64,000 nucleotides of DNA from positions 1 to 64,000 of the forward strand of contig CAJXVM010000024.1 of assembly GCA_913061095.1 (NCBI GenBank), given 5' to 3'. Source of the stretch: an uncultured Ignavibacteria bacterium (GTDB taxonomy: Bacteria > Bacteroidota > Ignavibacteria > SZUA-365). Positions 1-8,946 of the stretch are shown here, piece by piece. The notes under the pieces were generated by a model. The model was not told where the DNA came from and did not search any database. It saw nothing but the letters and a program-made list of their open reading frames with translations. Numbering within the stretch: the stretch's first letter is position 1; each line of letters begins with the position of its first letter. A program made the position numbers and the translations under genes.

Positions 1-169
1 CCGTGCGGGGATAGATCTCGTTTCTCTCAGCCGGGTACGTGGTATCCATTTGACTCGTCATTGCCTGATTGTCGAATACAGCTTCGTCCGAATGCCGGTC
101 ACAGTGCCGTCTATTTGTCGGTTACTGCTCCGTCTAATTGTCGGTTACGGCTGTTCGGCTCAGTATACA
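1..169 (-). mobile_element. Probable end of an insertion sequence (IS21-like layout), running off the left edge
   Basis: Four 23-bp-spaced repeats lie at 62-148. A reading frame with ATG at 47-49 on the minus strand leaves the window on the left (about 16 codons visible, starting MDTTYPAERN). The minus-strand sequence inward from 169 begins TGTATACTGAGC, so 169 could be the element tip, since IS21-family ends start with TGT. Several terminal repeats upstream of a leftward transposase gene is the IS21 arrangement. Only the edge is visible and the protein fragment is too short to identify, so this is inference. Confidence 0.3.
62..148. repeat. Four-copy direct repeat, 18-bp unit at 23-bp period
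   Basis: Units lie at 62-79, 85-102, 108-125 and 131-148. The last two are almost identical (CGTCTAWTTGTCGGTTAC) and the first two are diverged versions ending GAATAC and GGTCAC. The spacing is exactly 23 bases each time, close to two helical turns, as expected for a row of protein-binding sites such as transposase sites at an IS end. Confidence 0.7.
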
Positions 170-237
170 TCAAGGCCATGAATAATGCAAAGATTCGCCT
201 ATTTTTCCTGCCTCATGTTGGGACCAGTAGATTTGTC

Positions 238-345
238 AGCTGATCCAGTTCATTGAAAATAAGCCCCATCTCCGCCGGCAGATCAAGACACAAGTTGCGG
301 AATGAGGCGATGAGGTCCCGCAAAGCCCCCGAAAGCCCCTCATCT
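238..345 (-). repeat. Dispersed intergenic repeat, copy 1 (degenerate hairpin end)
   Basis: About 100 bp shared with 3141-3246 and 8947-9054. The core at 292-325 reads ACAAGTTGCGGAATGAGG, then GATGAGGTCCCGCAAAGC. It lies just downstream of a minus-strand gene, as the other full copies do. The terminal hairpin found in the other copies is only half present here. Confidence 0.7.
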
Positions 346-355
346 TGCGAATGAT

Positions 356-1462
356 CTACTTTTCCAACGCGTAGAGGCAGTTGTCATAGCTTCCGAAGTA
401 GATCATCCCATTGATCACCGTCGGAGAGGAATGAACGCCACCGCCCGTACTGAATCTCCACAGCTCCTGACCAAGCATTGCATGAACTGCGTAGAGATTT
501 CGATCCCCGCTTCCGAAATAGACCACGTCATCCGATACCGCAGGTGAGGAGTAGATTTCTCCTGCTGTTCGGAACTCCCATAGCATTCTCCCGCTTTGGG
601 CATCCACGGCATAGAAGGAGCTGTCTCTGCTTCCGACGTATACCACACCGCGGGAAACTGCCGGTGAGGAAGAAACGATCCCCCTGGTTTTATACTTCCA
701 TCGCAGTTGCCCGCTCTGTGCATCCATTGCGTAGAGATGTGAATCTCTGCCTCCGACGTAGACAGTACCATCAACGACGGCGGGTGAAGACCAGACCGCG
801 TCCTCGGTCCTGACCTTCCATCGCTGCTGCCCAGAATGGACATCCACCGCGTAGAGACAGCTGTCACTGCTTCCGAAGTAAACCAGACCGTTCGAGACAG
901 CTGGACGCGATTTCACCTGCGCTCCCCTTGCGAATTTCCATGTCGATCCTGTTGCGAACTGCCATCTCTCCTGGCCGCTCTGGGCGTCCACTGCGTACAG
1001 TCGACCATCGTCACATCCGACATACACCACATCGTCTACGACGGTCGGAGACGATTGAATCGCTCCGAAGAAGGTGTTGAACGTCCATCGCTTCTCCCCG
1101 TAGTATGCCCCCACCGCGTAGAGATTGTGGTCATCACACCCGACATAGATGACACTGTCTGAGACAGCCGGTGAAGAAGCAAATTTGCCACCCGGATACG
1201 GTTTGAACTCCCATCGCTTCTGTCCGCTGGACGCATCCACAGAATAGAAGCGACTGTCAGAGCTCCCGAAATAGACGACACCGTTTGATACCGCAGGTGA
1301 GGAGAAAATGGACCATCCCGTTTCGAACCGCCAAACGTAGCCCTTCTCTGGTAGAGACGGGGCAGTCGGTGCGTGTTCATCGCTTCCGCTGCAGCCAGTA
1401 AAGGCAATGACACATCCGAGAAAAAGTGTGCGAGCATGGCGCCAAATGGAACGCAGTTTCAT
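356..1462 (-). CDS. PQQ-like beta-propeller repeat lipoprotein
   Basis: A 368-residue protein that starts with a lipoprotein signal: a hydrophobic segment and lipobox FTGC with Cys24. The rest is about eight repeats of roughly 40 residues of the form SSPAVxxGVVYxGSxDxxLYAVDAxSGQxRW, the signature of PQQ-type (PQQ_2/PQQ_3) beta-propellers. The family contains both dehydrogenase propellers and assembly scaffolds such as BamB. No dehydrogenase catalytic region is seen, so enzyme activity is unlikely. The ATG is supported by AGAGGAGA five bases upstream. It probably sits on a membrane facing the periplasm or the exterior. The closest neighbour, also a propeller-type lipoprotein, is 103 bp upstream on the same strand. 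Confidence 0.85.
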   Translation of the reverse strand: MKLRSIWRHARTLFLGCVIAFTGCSGSDEHAPTAPSLPEKGYVWRFETGWSIFSSPAVSNGVVYFGSSDSRFYSVDASSGQKRWEFKPYPGGKFASSPAVSDSVIYVGCDDHNLYAVGAYYGEKRWTFNTFFGAIQSSPTVVDDVVYVGCDDGRLYAVDAQSGQERWQFATGSTWKFARGAQVKSRPAVSNGLVYFGSSDSCLYAVDVHSGQQRWKVRTEDAVWSSPAVVDGTVYVGGRDSHLYAMDAQSGQLRWKYKTRGIVSSSPAVSRGVVYVGSRDSSFYAVDAQSGRMLWEFRTAGEIYSSPAVSDDVVYFGSGDRNLYAVHAMLGQELWRFSTGGGVHSSPTVINGMIYFGSYDNCLYALEK

Positions 1463-1565
1463 GATTCTCCTCTATTCACTGTCTCCAATCTATCACCGTG
1501 GTTTACCATCGATCGACTCGTCTTCGTTTGATTCGGGGGGGGGTGCTTGACCGGCATATGAAACA

Positions 1566-2906
1566 TTACCGGGCGACGCGCCTCCCATGGAGTGCCCATA
1601 CTTTGCGCAGCCTATTCTCGAACTCTTCTTCCGTATACACTCCCGTGATACTATCCACTTCGATTTTGTATTCCAGCGTACAGAAACGAGGTTCTCTATC
1701 CATACGTGAAGCTGTCGCACCTTGATCCGTGGAGCAGTAGATGTGTCTGTCACCACTGAGCCAGATGCTGCCGTCAGGGGATTTGGAGATTCCGCCGATA
1801 CCGAGATTGTCCAGTGCAGGCGCCATACGTGTCCATTCTTCATCGGATGTCCTTCTGCCGTATAATCCCCTGCTGGATCCCAGCAACCAGCGATCATTGC
1901 CAAGTGGAAGAGCGCTTTCCAGAGTCGCCACGCCAGACAGCCCAGATTTAACATTGCTCCAGGTCGCTCCGCGATCGGTGGACATGAACGCTCCACCGAC
2001 GATTCCGGCGGCAAGGAGCAGGCCGTCGCCACTTACACCGAAACAATGGATGACATCGCATGCGGGTGAAATCGATGTCTCCGACCAGCTTTCCCCGTCA
2101 TCCCGAGACTGCGCGATTCTGCCAGAATGTGAGCAGATGTAAATTCCTCCCTCGTCATCCGCCCCGGAATATGGATGTGTCCATGCTGCGGTGTACCGTT
2201 TCTCCCATGTGACACCTGCGTCCCTGGAACGATACACGTCCATATCTCCATAATAGCCCACAATCGCAAATAACGTCCCGGTTTGCCGATTGACTTCGAG
2301 CGACCATACACTCATGCCAGCGGGTCCAATCCATGCCCAGTTCCGGCCCTGATCCGAAGACAGGGAAATTCCTCCGTGTGGGGATGAGCCCGTGTGTCCT
2401 GCAAACAGCAGCCCGGATGTATTGCCGGAATGGGAGTAGATGGCGGTTCCCATGTTCGGTGCCGGTGGCGTAACCGATGTCCAGTTCCATCCCCCGTCCG
2501 TAGAACGATGGAGCTCCGCACGATTCACGGCGAGGATGGTTTTCGTACTCACAAAACAGAACCTATCGATGCCGCCATTGCAGCGAAGGACACCACTGGA
2601 ATCAAGAGCGGCGAATCTACCGGCGCTCGGACTGATCCCGGAAGCGGCGCCATACAGTGTGATGCAGCGATCTGGCAGGTCCAGGCGCGCGGTGCGCAAA
2701 CTGGATCCTGCTGCCTCAGCCCTCACTAAGGAGAATTCGGCATGAAGCGTATCATCCCCCGTAAGAATGATATCCCAGGTCGATTCGACCTCGACAGTTT
2801 CGCCATCATCGGGAGCAGGATTCACAACCTCGCTTTCGTTGCATCCGCCCGTGAGGAACAGACAGAGGCAGGCTGCTGTGACAATCATGCAAGATCTCGT
2901 TTTCAT
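1566..2906 (-). CDS. BNR/Asp-box repeat lipoprotein (sialidase-like propeller)
   Basis: Starts at the ATG at 2904-2906, which gives a compact signal (MKTRSCMIVT...FLTGGC) with a lipobox-like Cys22. A longer in-frame extension upstream has no signal character. At least five Asp-box motifs follow (STDGGWNW, SSDQGRNW, SRDAGVTW, SRDDGESW, STDRGATW), typical of BNR beta-propellers found in sialidases and in many non-enzymatic surface proteins. The Arg triad of true sialidases was not recognised. The final 50 residues are charged and not propeller-like. About 446 residues. Probably an anchored periplasmic or surface protein of unknown ligand. Confidence 0.75.
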   Translation of the reverse strand: MKTRSCMIVTAACLCLFLTGGCNESEVVNPAPDDGETVEVESTWDIILTGDDTLHAEFSLVRAEAAGSSLRTARLDLPDRCITLYGAASGISPSAGRFAALDSSGVLRCNGGIDRFCFVSTKTILAVNRAELHRSTDGGWNWTSVTPPAPNMGTAIYSHSGNTSGLLFAGHTGSSPHGGISLSSDQGRNWAWIGPAGMSVWSLEVNRQTGTLFAIVGYYGDMDVYRSRDAGVTWEKRYTAAWTHPYSGADDEGGIYICSHSGRIAQSRDDGESWSETSISPACDVIHCFGVSGDGLLLAAGIVGGAFMSTDRGATWSNVKSGLSGVATLESALPLGNDRWLLGSSRGLYGRRTSDEEWTRMAPALDNLGIGGISKSPDGSIWLSGDRHIYCSTDQGATASRMDREPRFCTLEYKIEVDSITGVYTEEEFENRLRKVWALHGRRVAR

Positions 2907-3140
2907 CTGATGCTCTGGGAAGGTGTGGATATGCTGGCACTCGCACACCGGGAAGTAGGCAATTTCCATGACCGATGGTGTCACGGATTTGTCAAAATTC
3001 ATCCACATTCCGACTTGCGACGGGATACGGATACAGCAACGTGGGGGAGTTCTGCCATTTCAGGTTGAATGAAACCGAAATGACGATCTGAATCAGATGA
3101 TCTACCCTGAAAAATCAACCTTCAGCAGTTTTTCAATTGT

Positions 3141-3246
3141 ACCAAATCCCTGAAAACGAATCTCATCTCCCCCGGTGGATCAACGCACAAGTTGCGGAAT
3201 GAGGCGATGAAGTCCCGCACAAAGAAAGCCCCTCAGTTGAGGGGCT
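3141..3246 (-). repeat. Dispersed intergenic repeat, copy 2
   Basis: Shares the core ACAAGTTGCGGAATGAGG with GATGAAGTCCCGCA after it, plus the upstream CTGAAAACGAATCTCATC segment. Same orientation as copies 1 and 3. It ends in the hairpin AGCCCCTCAGTTGAGGGGCT (3227-3246). Confidence 0.75.
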
Positions 3247-3267
3247 CCCTCAGTTGAGGGGGTTTTT
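3223..3267 (-). terminator. Double-hairpin terminator for the beta-helix gene
   Basis: Two successive perfect stems with the same AGTT loop: 3227-3246 (8 bp) and 3247-3260 (5 bp). The minus-strand RNA leaves the long stem into CTTTCTTTG. The plus strand leaves the short stem into GGTTTTTC, so it may work both ways. The short stem looks like a partial duplication of the long one. Confidence 0.65.
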
Positions 3268-3300
3268 CGTTTTTGATGCAGTGAAGGACCGGGGAAGTTG

Positions 3301-4626
3301 TTACCGCATGTGCTGCGCTCCGTACCCCGGTACGGCACCGAACAGTTCCAGCGCCTTCTTCCAGGGATAGCGGTTGCCGTACATCGTGGCCTTCGAAGTC
3401 ATTGTTCCCTGGAGATTCAGCCCGAGCATCGATCGCCACTGATTTGCGGGGGAATCGCGGTCGAGATCGGTCTGTTCGCTGTACCGCGCACTGAGATATC
3501 CCTGCAGGTAGTTCTTATCGACCGGCAGTCCCTCCGGGATCATATTCCGGTTTCCCTCGACGCTGGCGAACTCAAGATCCTCGAACTCGTCAGCGTTAAT
3601 GAGCTCCTTGGTGTTGCTCTCAGGACTGTACTCGAGGTCCCCACCTTTGTTCACAAAGAAGATATTGTTGTTGAGCTTCAGCCATTCATCCTTGTTGAAA
3701 CGGCTATTGTCCACGCCGGCCATGATATTGCCGCCGATGATATTGTGATGAATGTCATAGGACAACTTGGTCATAACCCGCACCCCGTAGCCCATGTCCT
3801 GGAAATCCTTCCGCCTGCTCCATGTGAACAGAATGGTGTTGTGGGCGATCTCGACGTGCCCGTCCTTTTCCCAATTTGCCGGATTGGGCGCTTTCTTCCC
3901 TCCCGTGCCGAAAATTTCGATGGCTGCCATCCGGTTGGAAACAAAAACATTGTTGTGCACAACGAAGGTCCCGCCTTTGTGTCCCGCCTGGATTCCGAAC
4001 TTCGCCCCGTTGACAAAAACGTTGTTACGGATGGTGACGTCCCCTCCCTTCGGGTTCGTTCGCACGTACACGCATTGTTCGGTTACCGTCGCCTTGTCGC
4101 CCTTCGCCCGGTTCTTCTTCGGTGGAAGGAGCAGCATACCCGTTTCGACTCCCTCGGGACGGCCTTCCTCGTCATCGTAGGAATTCCGCTCCCCCATGTC
4201 AAAGACGAAACCGTCGATGACCAGTCCGTCAACGTTTTTCTCGCAAAGCAGGAACGCTTTGCGCTGACTTTTTTTGTTCAGAGGCTGAAACAGCGTGGCA
4301 TGTGCGACGTTGTCCCGCGCGGAGAAATCGAGGGAATAGCCGCCATAAAGCTGTACCGGTTTGTCGCAGATGATGTATCCGCATCCACGTGTCCCGGCGT
4401 ATACTCCTTCCGCCACCGCAATGACGTCACCGGGGGCGGCCTTCTTCACTGCCTTGTCGATGTTCTTCAGGGGTGTCGCCGGAGATGTTCCGTCATTCCT
4501 GTTATTTCCGTTCTGGATGGAAACGTACCAATCGATATGATCCGGGACCTGGGCATATCCCGCCTGGGGAAGGATGATGAACACCAGAAACGTGATGATG
4601 ATAGTGGCAGTCCTCTGCAGTCGCAT
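3301..4626 (-). CDS. Secreted right-handed parallel beta-helix protein
   Basis: About 441 residues from the ATG at 4624-4626, chosen because AGGAGG lies seven bases upstream; it yields a clean Sec signal (MRLQRTATIIITF...GYAQ). The N-terminus WYVSIQNGNNRNDGTSPATP and the following GDVIAVAEGVY are typical of pectate-lyase-like/DUF1565 right-handed beta-helices. Repeats such as VTIRNNVFVNG, FVVHNNVFVSN and EIAHNTILF form the helix rungs. Many such proteins bind or cleave polysaccharide, but no lyase catalytic set is recognised. There is no T9SS tail. The long frame on the opposite strand of the same stretch is a shadow. Confidence 0.8.
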   Translation of the reverse strand: MRLQRTATIIITFLVFIILPQAGYAQVPDHIDWYVSIQNGNNRNDGTSPATPLKNIDKAVKKAAPGDVIAVAEGVYAGTRGCGYIICDKPVQLYGGYSLDFSARDNVAHATLFQPLNKKSQRKAFLLCEKNVDGLVIDGFVFDMGERNSYDDEEGRPEGVETGMLLLPPKKNRAKGDKATVTEQCVYVRTNPKGGDVTIRNNVFVNGAKFGIQAGHKGGTFVVHNNVFVSNRMAAIEIFGTGGKKAPNPANWEKDGHVEIAHNTILFTWSRRKDFQDMGYGVRVMTKLSYDIHHNIIGGNIMAGVDNSRFNKDEWLKLNNNIFFVNKGGDLEYSPESNTKELINADEFEDLEFASVEGNRNMIPEGLPVDKNYLQGYLSARYSEQTDLDRDSPANQWRSMLGLNLQGTMTSKATMYGNRYPWKKALELFGAVPGYGAQHMR

Positions 4627-5042
4627 GGTCGCGCCTCCTGAAGGTTGCATGCAGTTTGATTATGGTGAGAGTAACGGCTCTGTATGTCCGATGATACGGA
4701 AAACGATGTTTTCATCAAACAACTGCATCTGCACGCAACTGTTCGGGCCGCCGGGACCATGGAGTCAAAAGATGAGCGCTGAGCCCGTGGGCCCGTTTGA
4801 CACATATTCAAAACTACTTGACCCTGATATCTGAAGTATGTACCTTTCCTCGTCTCTTGCATACAACATCCTCGCCGTCTGAGAATTCGGTCTACCGAAT
4901 TGCGCACACTGCATCTGACGATACATTCGACCCCACAGTACGGATCTCTGTGATGGATACCTCCATCGCGGCGGATCCCGCTGCGGGATGCATACAGGCT
5001 CCGACACGACACACTTCCACCATTTGAATGGAGAGGAATCAG
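4627..5042. other. Divergent intergenic region
   Basis: A 416-bp gap between divergently transcribed genes. It should contain promoters for both. Apart from one candidate plus-strand promoter (4818-4846) I see no gene, repeat or structured RNA here. Confidence 0.6.
4818..4846 (+). promoter_or_regulatory. Candidate sigma70-type promoter for the S74 surface-protein operon
   Basis: TTGACC at 4818-4823 and TACCTT at 4841-4846 with exactly 17 bases between them, in the region just upstream of the three-gene operon starting at 5043. A second TTGACA at 4797-4802 lacks a good -10. The match is moderate and unsupported by anything else. Confidence 0.35.
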
Positions 5043-6530
5043 ATGATGAGGACCGCATTATTTGCTAGTGCACTGTTGCTCATTTGCACCAGTCTCCAGG
5101 CGCAGGATGTGAAAACCGATCTCGCGAGCGCGACGGCCGCGACGGGATTTACTGTACACAGGAAAGGCGGGGATACCGTCTTCACCGTGCGCGGCAGCGG
5201 CATCGCCGGATTCCCCGGCATCCTTCCCTCTACGCGCCTGTTCGTCAACGGGGGACCATTACACGGTGTGACCGGCTACTCTTCCGCTGCAGGGGGAGCC
5301 GGACTCCTGGGACGGTCATTGGCTCCGAAGGGATATGCGGGCATCTTTCAGGGCCGCGTGCACGTCGACGGACGACTGGGCATCGGCACCAGCGCGCCCA
5401 CGACGGATCTGCATGTCGACGGCCAGGTGCGTATCACCGGCGGGTCACCGGGTGCAGGGAAAGTGCTCACCTGCGATGCCACCGGTCTGGCGACATGGAG
5501 CACACCCTCTTCGACGGGAAACACGCTCGACAAAGCCTACGACGAAGGAGGACCGGGAAAAGGTCGCACGATCACCGCTAACGCCGGTGCCGTGACGATT
5601 GACGGAGTGGACGGTTTCTGCGTCACCGGTACATACAATAGCGGCAGCATCCCGGCCACAGGCACTGGCATACGCATGATGTGGTATCCGAAAAAAGGTG
5701 CTTTTCGTGCCGGCCGTGCAACCAGCACGAGCTGGGAGGATGCGAATATCGGATACTATTCCTGTGCCCTGGGGTACAATAACACAGCCAGCGGTGATTA
5801 TTCATTCGTAACCGGGTATTCAAGCGAGGCGGAAGGAGAATACTCGGTCGCCATGGGAAGAGACGTCAGCACGACCGGGGATTACAGCACGGTTATCGGC
5901 AACGGTATCCTCTGTAACAGGGATGGTTGTTTCATGGTTGCCGATCACAGCACTGGTACGCTTACAGCCAGTAAAGACAGGCAGTTCAATGCGCGGTTTC
6001 AGGGCGGGTACCGCCTGTTCACCTCCAGCAATTGCAACGTAGGAGTAACCATCGGGGGAAACGGCAATTCCTGGAGTTCCATCTCCGACTCCACTCGGAA
6101 AGAACATTATCTGCCTGCGAACGGAGAATTCATCCTGCGCCGCTTCCGCGATCTGCGTCTCGGATCGTGGAATTACCTGGGACAATCCCCTTCCCGATAT
6201 CGCCACTACGGTCCCATGGCCCAGGAATGGTTCGCCGCCTTCGGGCATGACGGCATCGGTGTCATCGGGAACGACACGACGCTCGCTTCTGCTGATGTTG
6301 ACGGCGTGCTGTGCATCGCCGTGCAGGCGCTGGAAAAGCGCACGGCGGATTTGCATCAGGCACAGACAGAACTGCTGAACACAAGAGATGAACTTCGCGC
6401 CACACAGCGGGACCTCGAGAGCCTCCGCAACGAGATGGACGCTCTGCGGACTGCACTTCACGCCGTACAGAAACAGCTGAACCTGCCTGACAGGAACGAA
6501 GCACGATTCACTTCCAACGATACAGAGTAG
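5043..6530 (+). CDS. Secreted tail-fiber-like surface protein with YadA-like repeats and S74 chaperone domain (paralogue 1)
   Basis: About 495 residues. The start at 5043 is preferred over 5028 because GAGAGG lies six bases upstream and a Sec signal (MMRTALFASALLL...LQAQ) begins there. After a conserved N-terminal region come YadA/Hep_Hag-like head repeats (CALGYNNTASGDYSFVTGYS and the following SVAMG motif). The C-terminus is a peptidase S74 intramolecular chaperone domain: SDSTRK at 348-353 supplies the Ser-Lys dyad (S-x4-K spacing as in phage endosialidases), then GPMAQEW and a helical coiled coil from about 435. S74 domains trimerise a fiber and cut themselves off. First gene of a tight operon; the next starts eight bases later and is nearly identical over its first 170 residues. 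Confidence 0.85.
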   Translation: MMRTALFASALLLICTSLQAQDVKTDLASATAATGFTVHRKGGDTVFTVRGSGIAGFPGILPSTRLFVNGGPLHGVTGYSSAAGGAGLLGRSLAPKGYAGIFQGRVHVDGRLGIGTSAPTTDLHVDGQVRITGGSPGAGKVLTCDATGLATWSTPSSTGNTLDKAYDEGGPGKGRTITANAGAVTIDGVDGFCVTGTYNSGSIPATGTGIRMMWYPKKGAFRAGRATSTSWEDANIGYYSCALGYNNTASGDYSFVTGYSSEAEGEYSVAMGRDVSTTGDYSTVIGNGILCNRDGCFMVADHSTGTLTASKDRQFNARFQGGYRLFTSSNCNVGVTIGGNGNSWSSISDSTRKEHYLPANGEFILRRFRDLRLGSWNYLGQSPSRYRHYGPMAQEWFAAFGHDGIGVIGNDTTLASADVDGVLCIAVQALEKRTADLHQAQTELLNTRDELRATQRDLESLRNEMDALRTALHAVQKQLNLPDRNEARFTSNDTE

Positions 6531-6538
6531 AGAAACAC

Positions 6539-8149
6539 ATGAAAATCGCAGCACTCTTCATTGCATTCGTCCTGTTCGGCGGCGTGATCCTGCAGGCGCA
6601 GGACGTGAAAACCGACCTCGCCAGCGCGACAGCCGCGACGGGATTTACCGTACACAAAAAAGGCGGTGATACCGTCTTCACCGTACGCGGGAGCGGCATC
6701 GCCGGATTTCCCGGCATCCTCCCCTCCACGCGCCTGTTCGTCAACGGGGGACCATTAAACGGTGTGACCGGATACTCTTCCGCTGCAGGAGGAGCCGGAC
6801 TCCTTGGACGCTCACTCGCTCCGAAGGGATATGCGGGCATCTTTCAGGGACGCGTGCACGTCGACGGACGACTGGGCATCGGCACCAGCGCGCCCACGAC
6901 GGATCTCCATGTCGACGGCCAGGTCCGTATCACCGGCGGCTCGCCGGGTGCAGGGAAAGTGCTCACCTCCGATGCCACCGGCCTTGCGACATGGAGTACG
7001 CTCTCTTCGTCGGGGAACACGCTCGATAAAGCCTACGATGAAGGAGGACCGGGAAAAGGCCGCACGATCAACGCGACGTCCGGCGCAGTCACAGTCGCCG
7101 GAACTGACGGTTTTCTTTCCACCGGAACACTGAACTCCGGCAGCATCCCCGCCACCGGTGCCGGCGTACGTATGATGTGGTATCCGAAGAAAGCCGCTTG
7201 GCGTGCGGGAGAGGTATCTGGTACCGAGTGGGACGATGCAAATATCGGGGTTCACTCGCTCGCGGTTGGATCGGACGTTACCGCAAGCGGAGAAAAATCT
7301 CTGGCACTCGGATACAACCTCAAGGCAAGCGGTCAATCGGCCGTGGCCCTCGGCCGTTCTTCAGATGCAACCGCAACGCGTGCAGTCACAATCGGAACCT
7401 CTTTACAGTCGACAGCCACCTCTGCGATTACAATCGGGACAGGTGCACGCGCTACCGGTCAATATTCAATTGCTCTTGGATCGTACGTGGAAACCAATGG
7501 GAAAGAGGGCGCTGTCATTATTGGCGACCACAGTACCACAACGAGAAAGTTCAGTTCTGTCGACAATGGTTTCACCGGCCGATTCGCGGGCGGTTATCAA
7601 CTTTTCACCACACCGACAACTTTCGTGGGAGCACAGCTTCTAGGAAACGGGAATTCATGGAGTTCCCTATCGGATTCATCAAGGAAGGAAGGTTTCATCC
7701 CCGCAGATGGAGAGGCTGTCCTGGGGCGTTTCAGGGATCTTCGCCTCGGCAGCTGGAACTACCGTGAGCAAAATCCCTTCCAGTTTCGCCACTACGGCCC
7801 CATGGCACAGGAGTGGTTCGCTGCCTTCGGCCACGACGGCATCGGTACGATCGGCAACGACACCACGCTCGCCTCCGCAGACGTTGACGGCGTGCTGTGC
7901 ATCGCCGTGCAGGCGCTGGAGAAACGCACAACGGAACTTCGGACCGCGGTCGAGGAACTGACCAGCGCGAAAAATGAAATCGCGCGGCTGCGCCGGCAGG
8001 TGTCCGCTATGGAAATCCGACTCGCAGCGTCGGAGAAAAACAGCGAGCGTATCGATGCACTCATGCACCTCGTACGGTCACTGCAGGAAAACACACAGAC
8101 GATGCACCCGGCGCAGTCCGCGCTCCTGCATCAGGAGGACACACAATGA
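6539..8149 (+). CDS. Secreted tail-fiber-like surface protein with YadA-like repeats and S74 chaperone domain (paralogue 2)
   Basis: 536 residues, tandem duplicate of the upstream gene. The signal peptide is unrelated in detail (MKIAALFIAFVLF), but the mature N-terminal 170 residues are almost the same, with mostly synonymous DNA differences. The head region is longer and different (SLAVGSDVTASGEKSLALGY and similar repeats, about six SVALG-type units at residues 235-325). The S74 dyad is S378/K383 in SDSSRK, followed by the same GPMAQEW and SADVDGVLCIAVQALEKR segment, then a longer coiled coil. The stop overlaps the next start (ATGA at 8146-8149), so translation is coupled. Probably a trimeric surface fiber. 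Confidence 0.85.
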   Translation: MKIAALFIAFVLFGGVILQAQDVKTDLASATAATGFTVHKKGGDTVFTVRGSGIAGFPGILPSTRLFVNGGPLNGVTGYSSAAGGAGLLGRSLAPKGYAGIFQGRVHVDGRLGIGTSAPTTDLHVDGQVRITGGSPGAGKVLTSDATGLATWSTLSSSGNTLDKAYDEGGPGKGRTINATSGAVTVAGTDGFLSTGTLNSGSIPATGAGVRMMWYPKKAAWRAGEVSGTEWDDANIGVHSLAVGSDVTASGEKSLALGYNLKASGQSAVALGRSSDATATRAVTIGTSLQSTATSAITIGTGARATGQYSIALGSYVETNGKEGAVIIGDHSTTTRKFSSVDNGFTGRFAGGYQLFTTPTTFVGAQLLGNGNSWSSLSDSSRKEGFIPADGEAVLGRFRDLRLGSWNYREQNPFQFRHYGPMAQEWFAAFGHDGIGTIGNDTTLASADVDGVLCIAVQALEKRTTELRTAVEELTSAKNEIARLRRQVSAMEIRLAASEKNSERIDALMHLVRSLQENTQTMHPAQSALLHQEDTQ

Positions 8150-8916
8150 AAACAATCGCATGTATCATTCTCCTGTTTCTCCCGCTGACGCTCTACTCGC
8201 AGCGGGGAAATGTCACCATCCCGAAAAATTCAACCATCACAGTGCCGAACGGTGCCCAGATCTGTGCGGATAAAATCTACGCAAACAATCCAGGCTACGG
8301 AACGTTGAACCTGGCGAATAAAACCTGTATCTGTCCTGGAGCGACCATCATCCCAGTGGAATTGGTCATCCTGTCCGCCAGCGTCCAGAACGGTGCTGTG
8401 GTACTGTCCTGGATCACTGCCACGGAAACACGGAATTATGGCTTTGAGGTACAACGAGAAACAGTGCAGGGCAGCTGGGCGGCAATCGGATTCGTTGAAG
8501 GTCACGGGACCACGACAGAGTCCCAGTCCTACCTGTTCACTGACGGTTTTCCGCCTTCATCCGCACAGCTGCGATACCGGCTGAAACAGATCGATCTCGA
8601 TGGATCCTCCCAATACTCTCCTGTGGTCGAGGTGGCGCTTGAAGTACCGGTTCCGCGATTCGCACTCGGGAGCTTCCCATCCCCATGCGACGATCGACTC
8701 ACTATACGCCTCACACTTTCCGATGCCAGGACATCTACCATCCGCCTCTACGACATCAACGGCCGGATTGTGATGAAAATCGGAGAAGAGATGCATTTGT
8801 CGCAAGGCAGTCACACGATGCAGGTCCGAATGAGCGAAATACGGTCCGGTCTCTATCTATTGGTGGCAGAGCACGGAGTGGAAAGACGCATACAGAAAGT
8901 GGTCATTCGGCATTGA
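8146..8916 (+). CDS. Small T9SS-sorted surface protein of the S74 operon
   Basis: 256 residues. Start ATG overlaps the stop of the preceding gene and has AGGAGG upstream. Sec signal MKTIACIILLFLPLTLYSQ. Residues 20-65 are low-complexity and Cys-containing (ICADKIYANN, TCICPGATI). A module starting PVELVILSASVQNGAVVLSW is the FN3-like segment that often precedes the sorting domain in these phyla. The last 80 residues form a divergent type IX secretion sorting domain: SFPSPCDDRLTIRLTL, DINGRIVMKI, IRSGLYLLV and a C-terminal IQKVVIRH. Possibly the outer-membrane anchor or partner of the two fiber proteins, judged from operon position only. Confidence 0.7.
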   Translation: MKTIACIILLFLPLTLYSQRGNVTIPKNSTITVPNGAQICADKIYANNPGYGTLNLANKTCICPGATIIPVELVILSASVQNGAVVLSWITATETRNYGFEVQRETVQGSWAAIGFVEGHGTTTESQSYLFTDGFPPSSAQLRYRLKQIDLDGSSQYSPVVEVALEVPVPRFALGSFPSPCDDRLTIRLTLSDARTSTIRLYDINGRIVMKIGEEMHLSQGSHTMQVRMSEIRSGLYLLVAEHGVERRIQKVVIRH

Positions 8917-8946
8917 GCAGCACCACAAGGCTCAGCGAGCTTCTCA

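Noticed and set aside
1530-1540. Run of nine G as a phase-variation tract
   Set aside because: It lies in the short intergenic space, not in a start region or frame that it could switch, so no functional role can be argued.
3298-4641. Long plus-strand frame of about 447 codons opposite the beta-helix gene
   Set aside because: It mirrors the codon pattern of the real minus-strand gene, has no signal, domain or ribosome site, and lacks family motifs, while the minus frame has all of these.
5640-7520. CRISPR-like or tandem DNA repeats in the fiber genes
   Set aside because: The periodicity is at protein level (YadA-like 14-residue head repeats) and the DNA units are diverged and coding.
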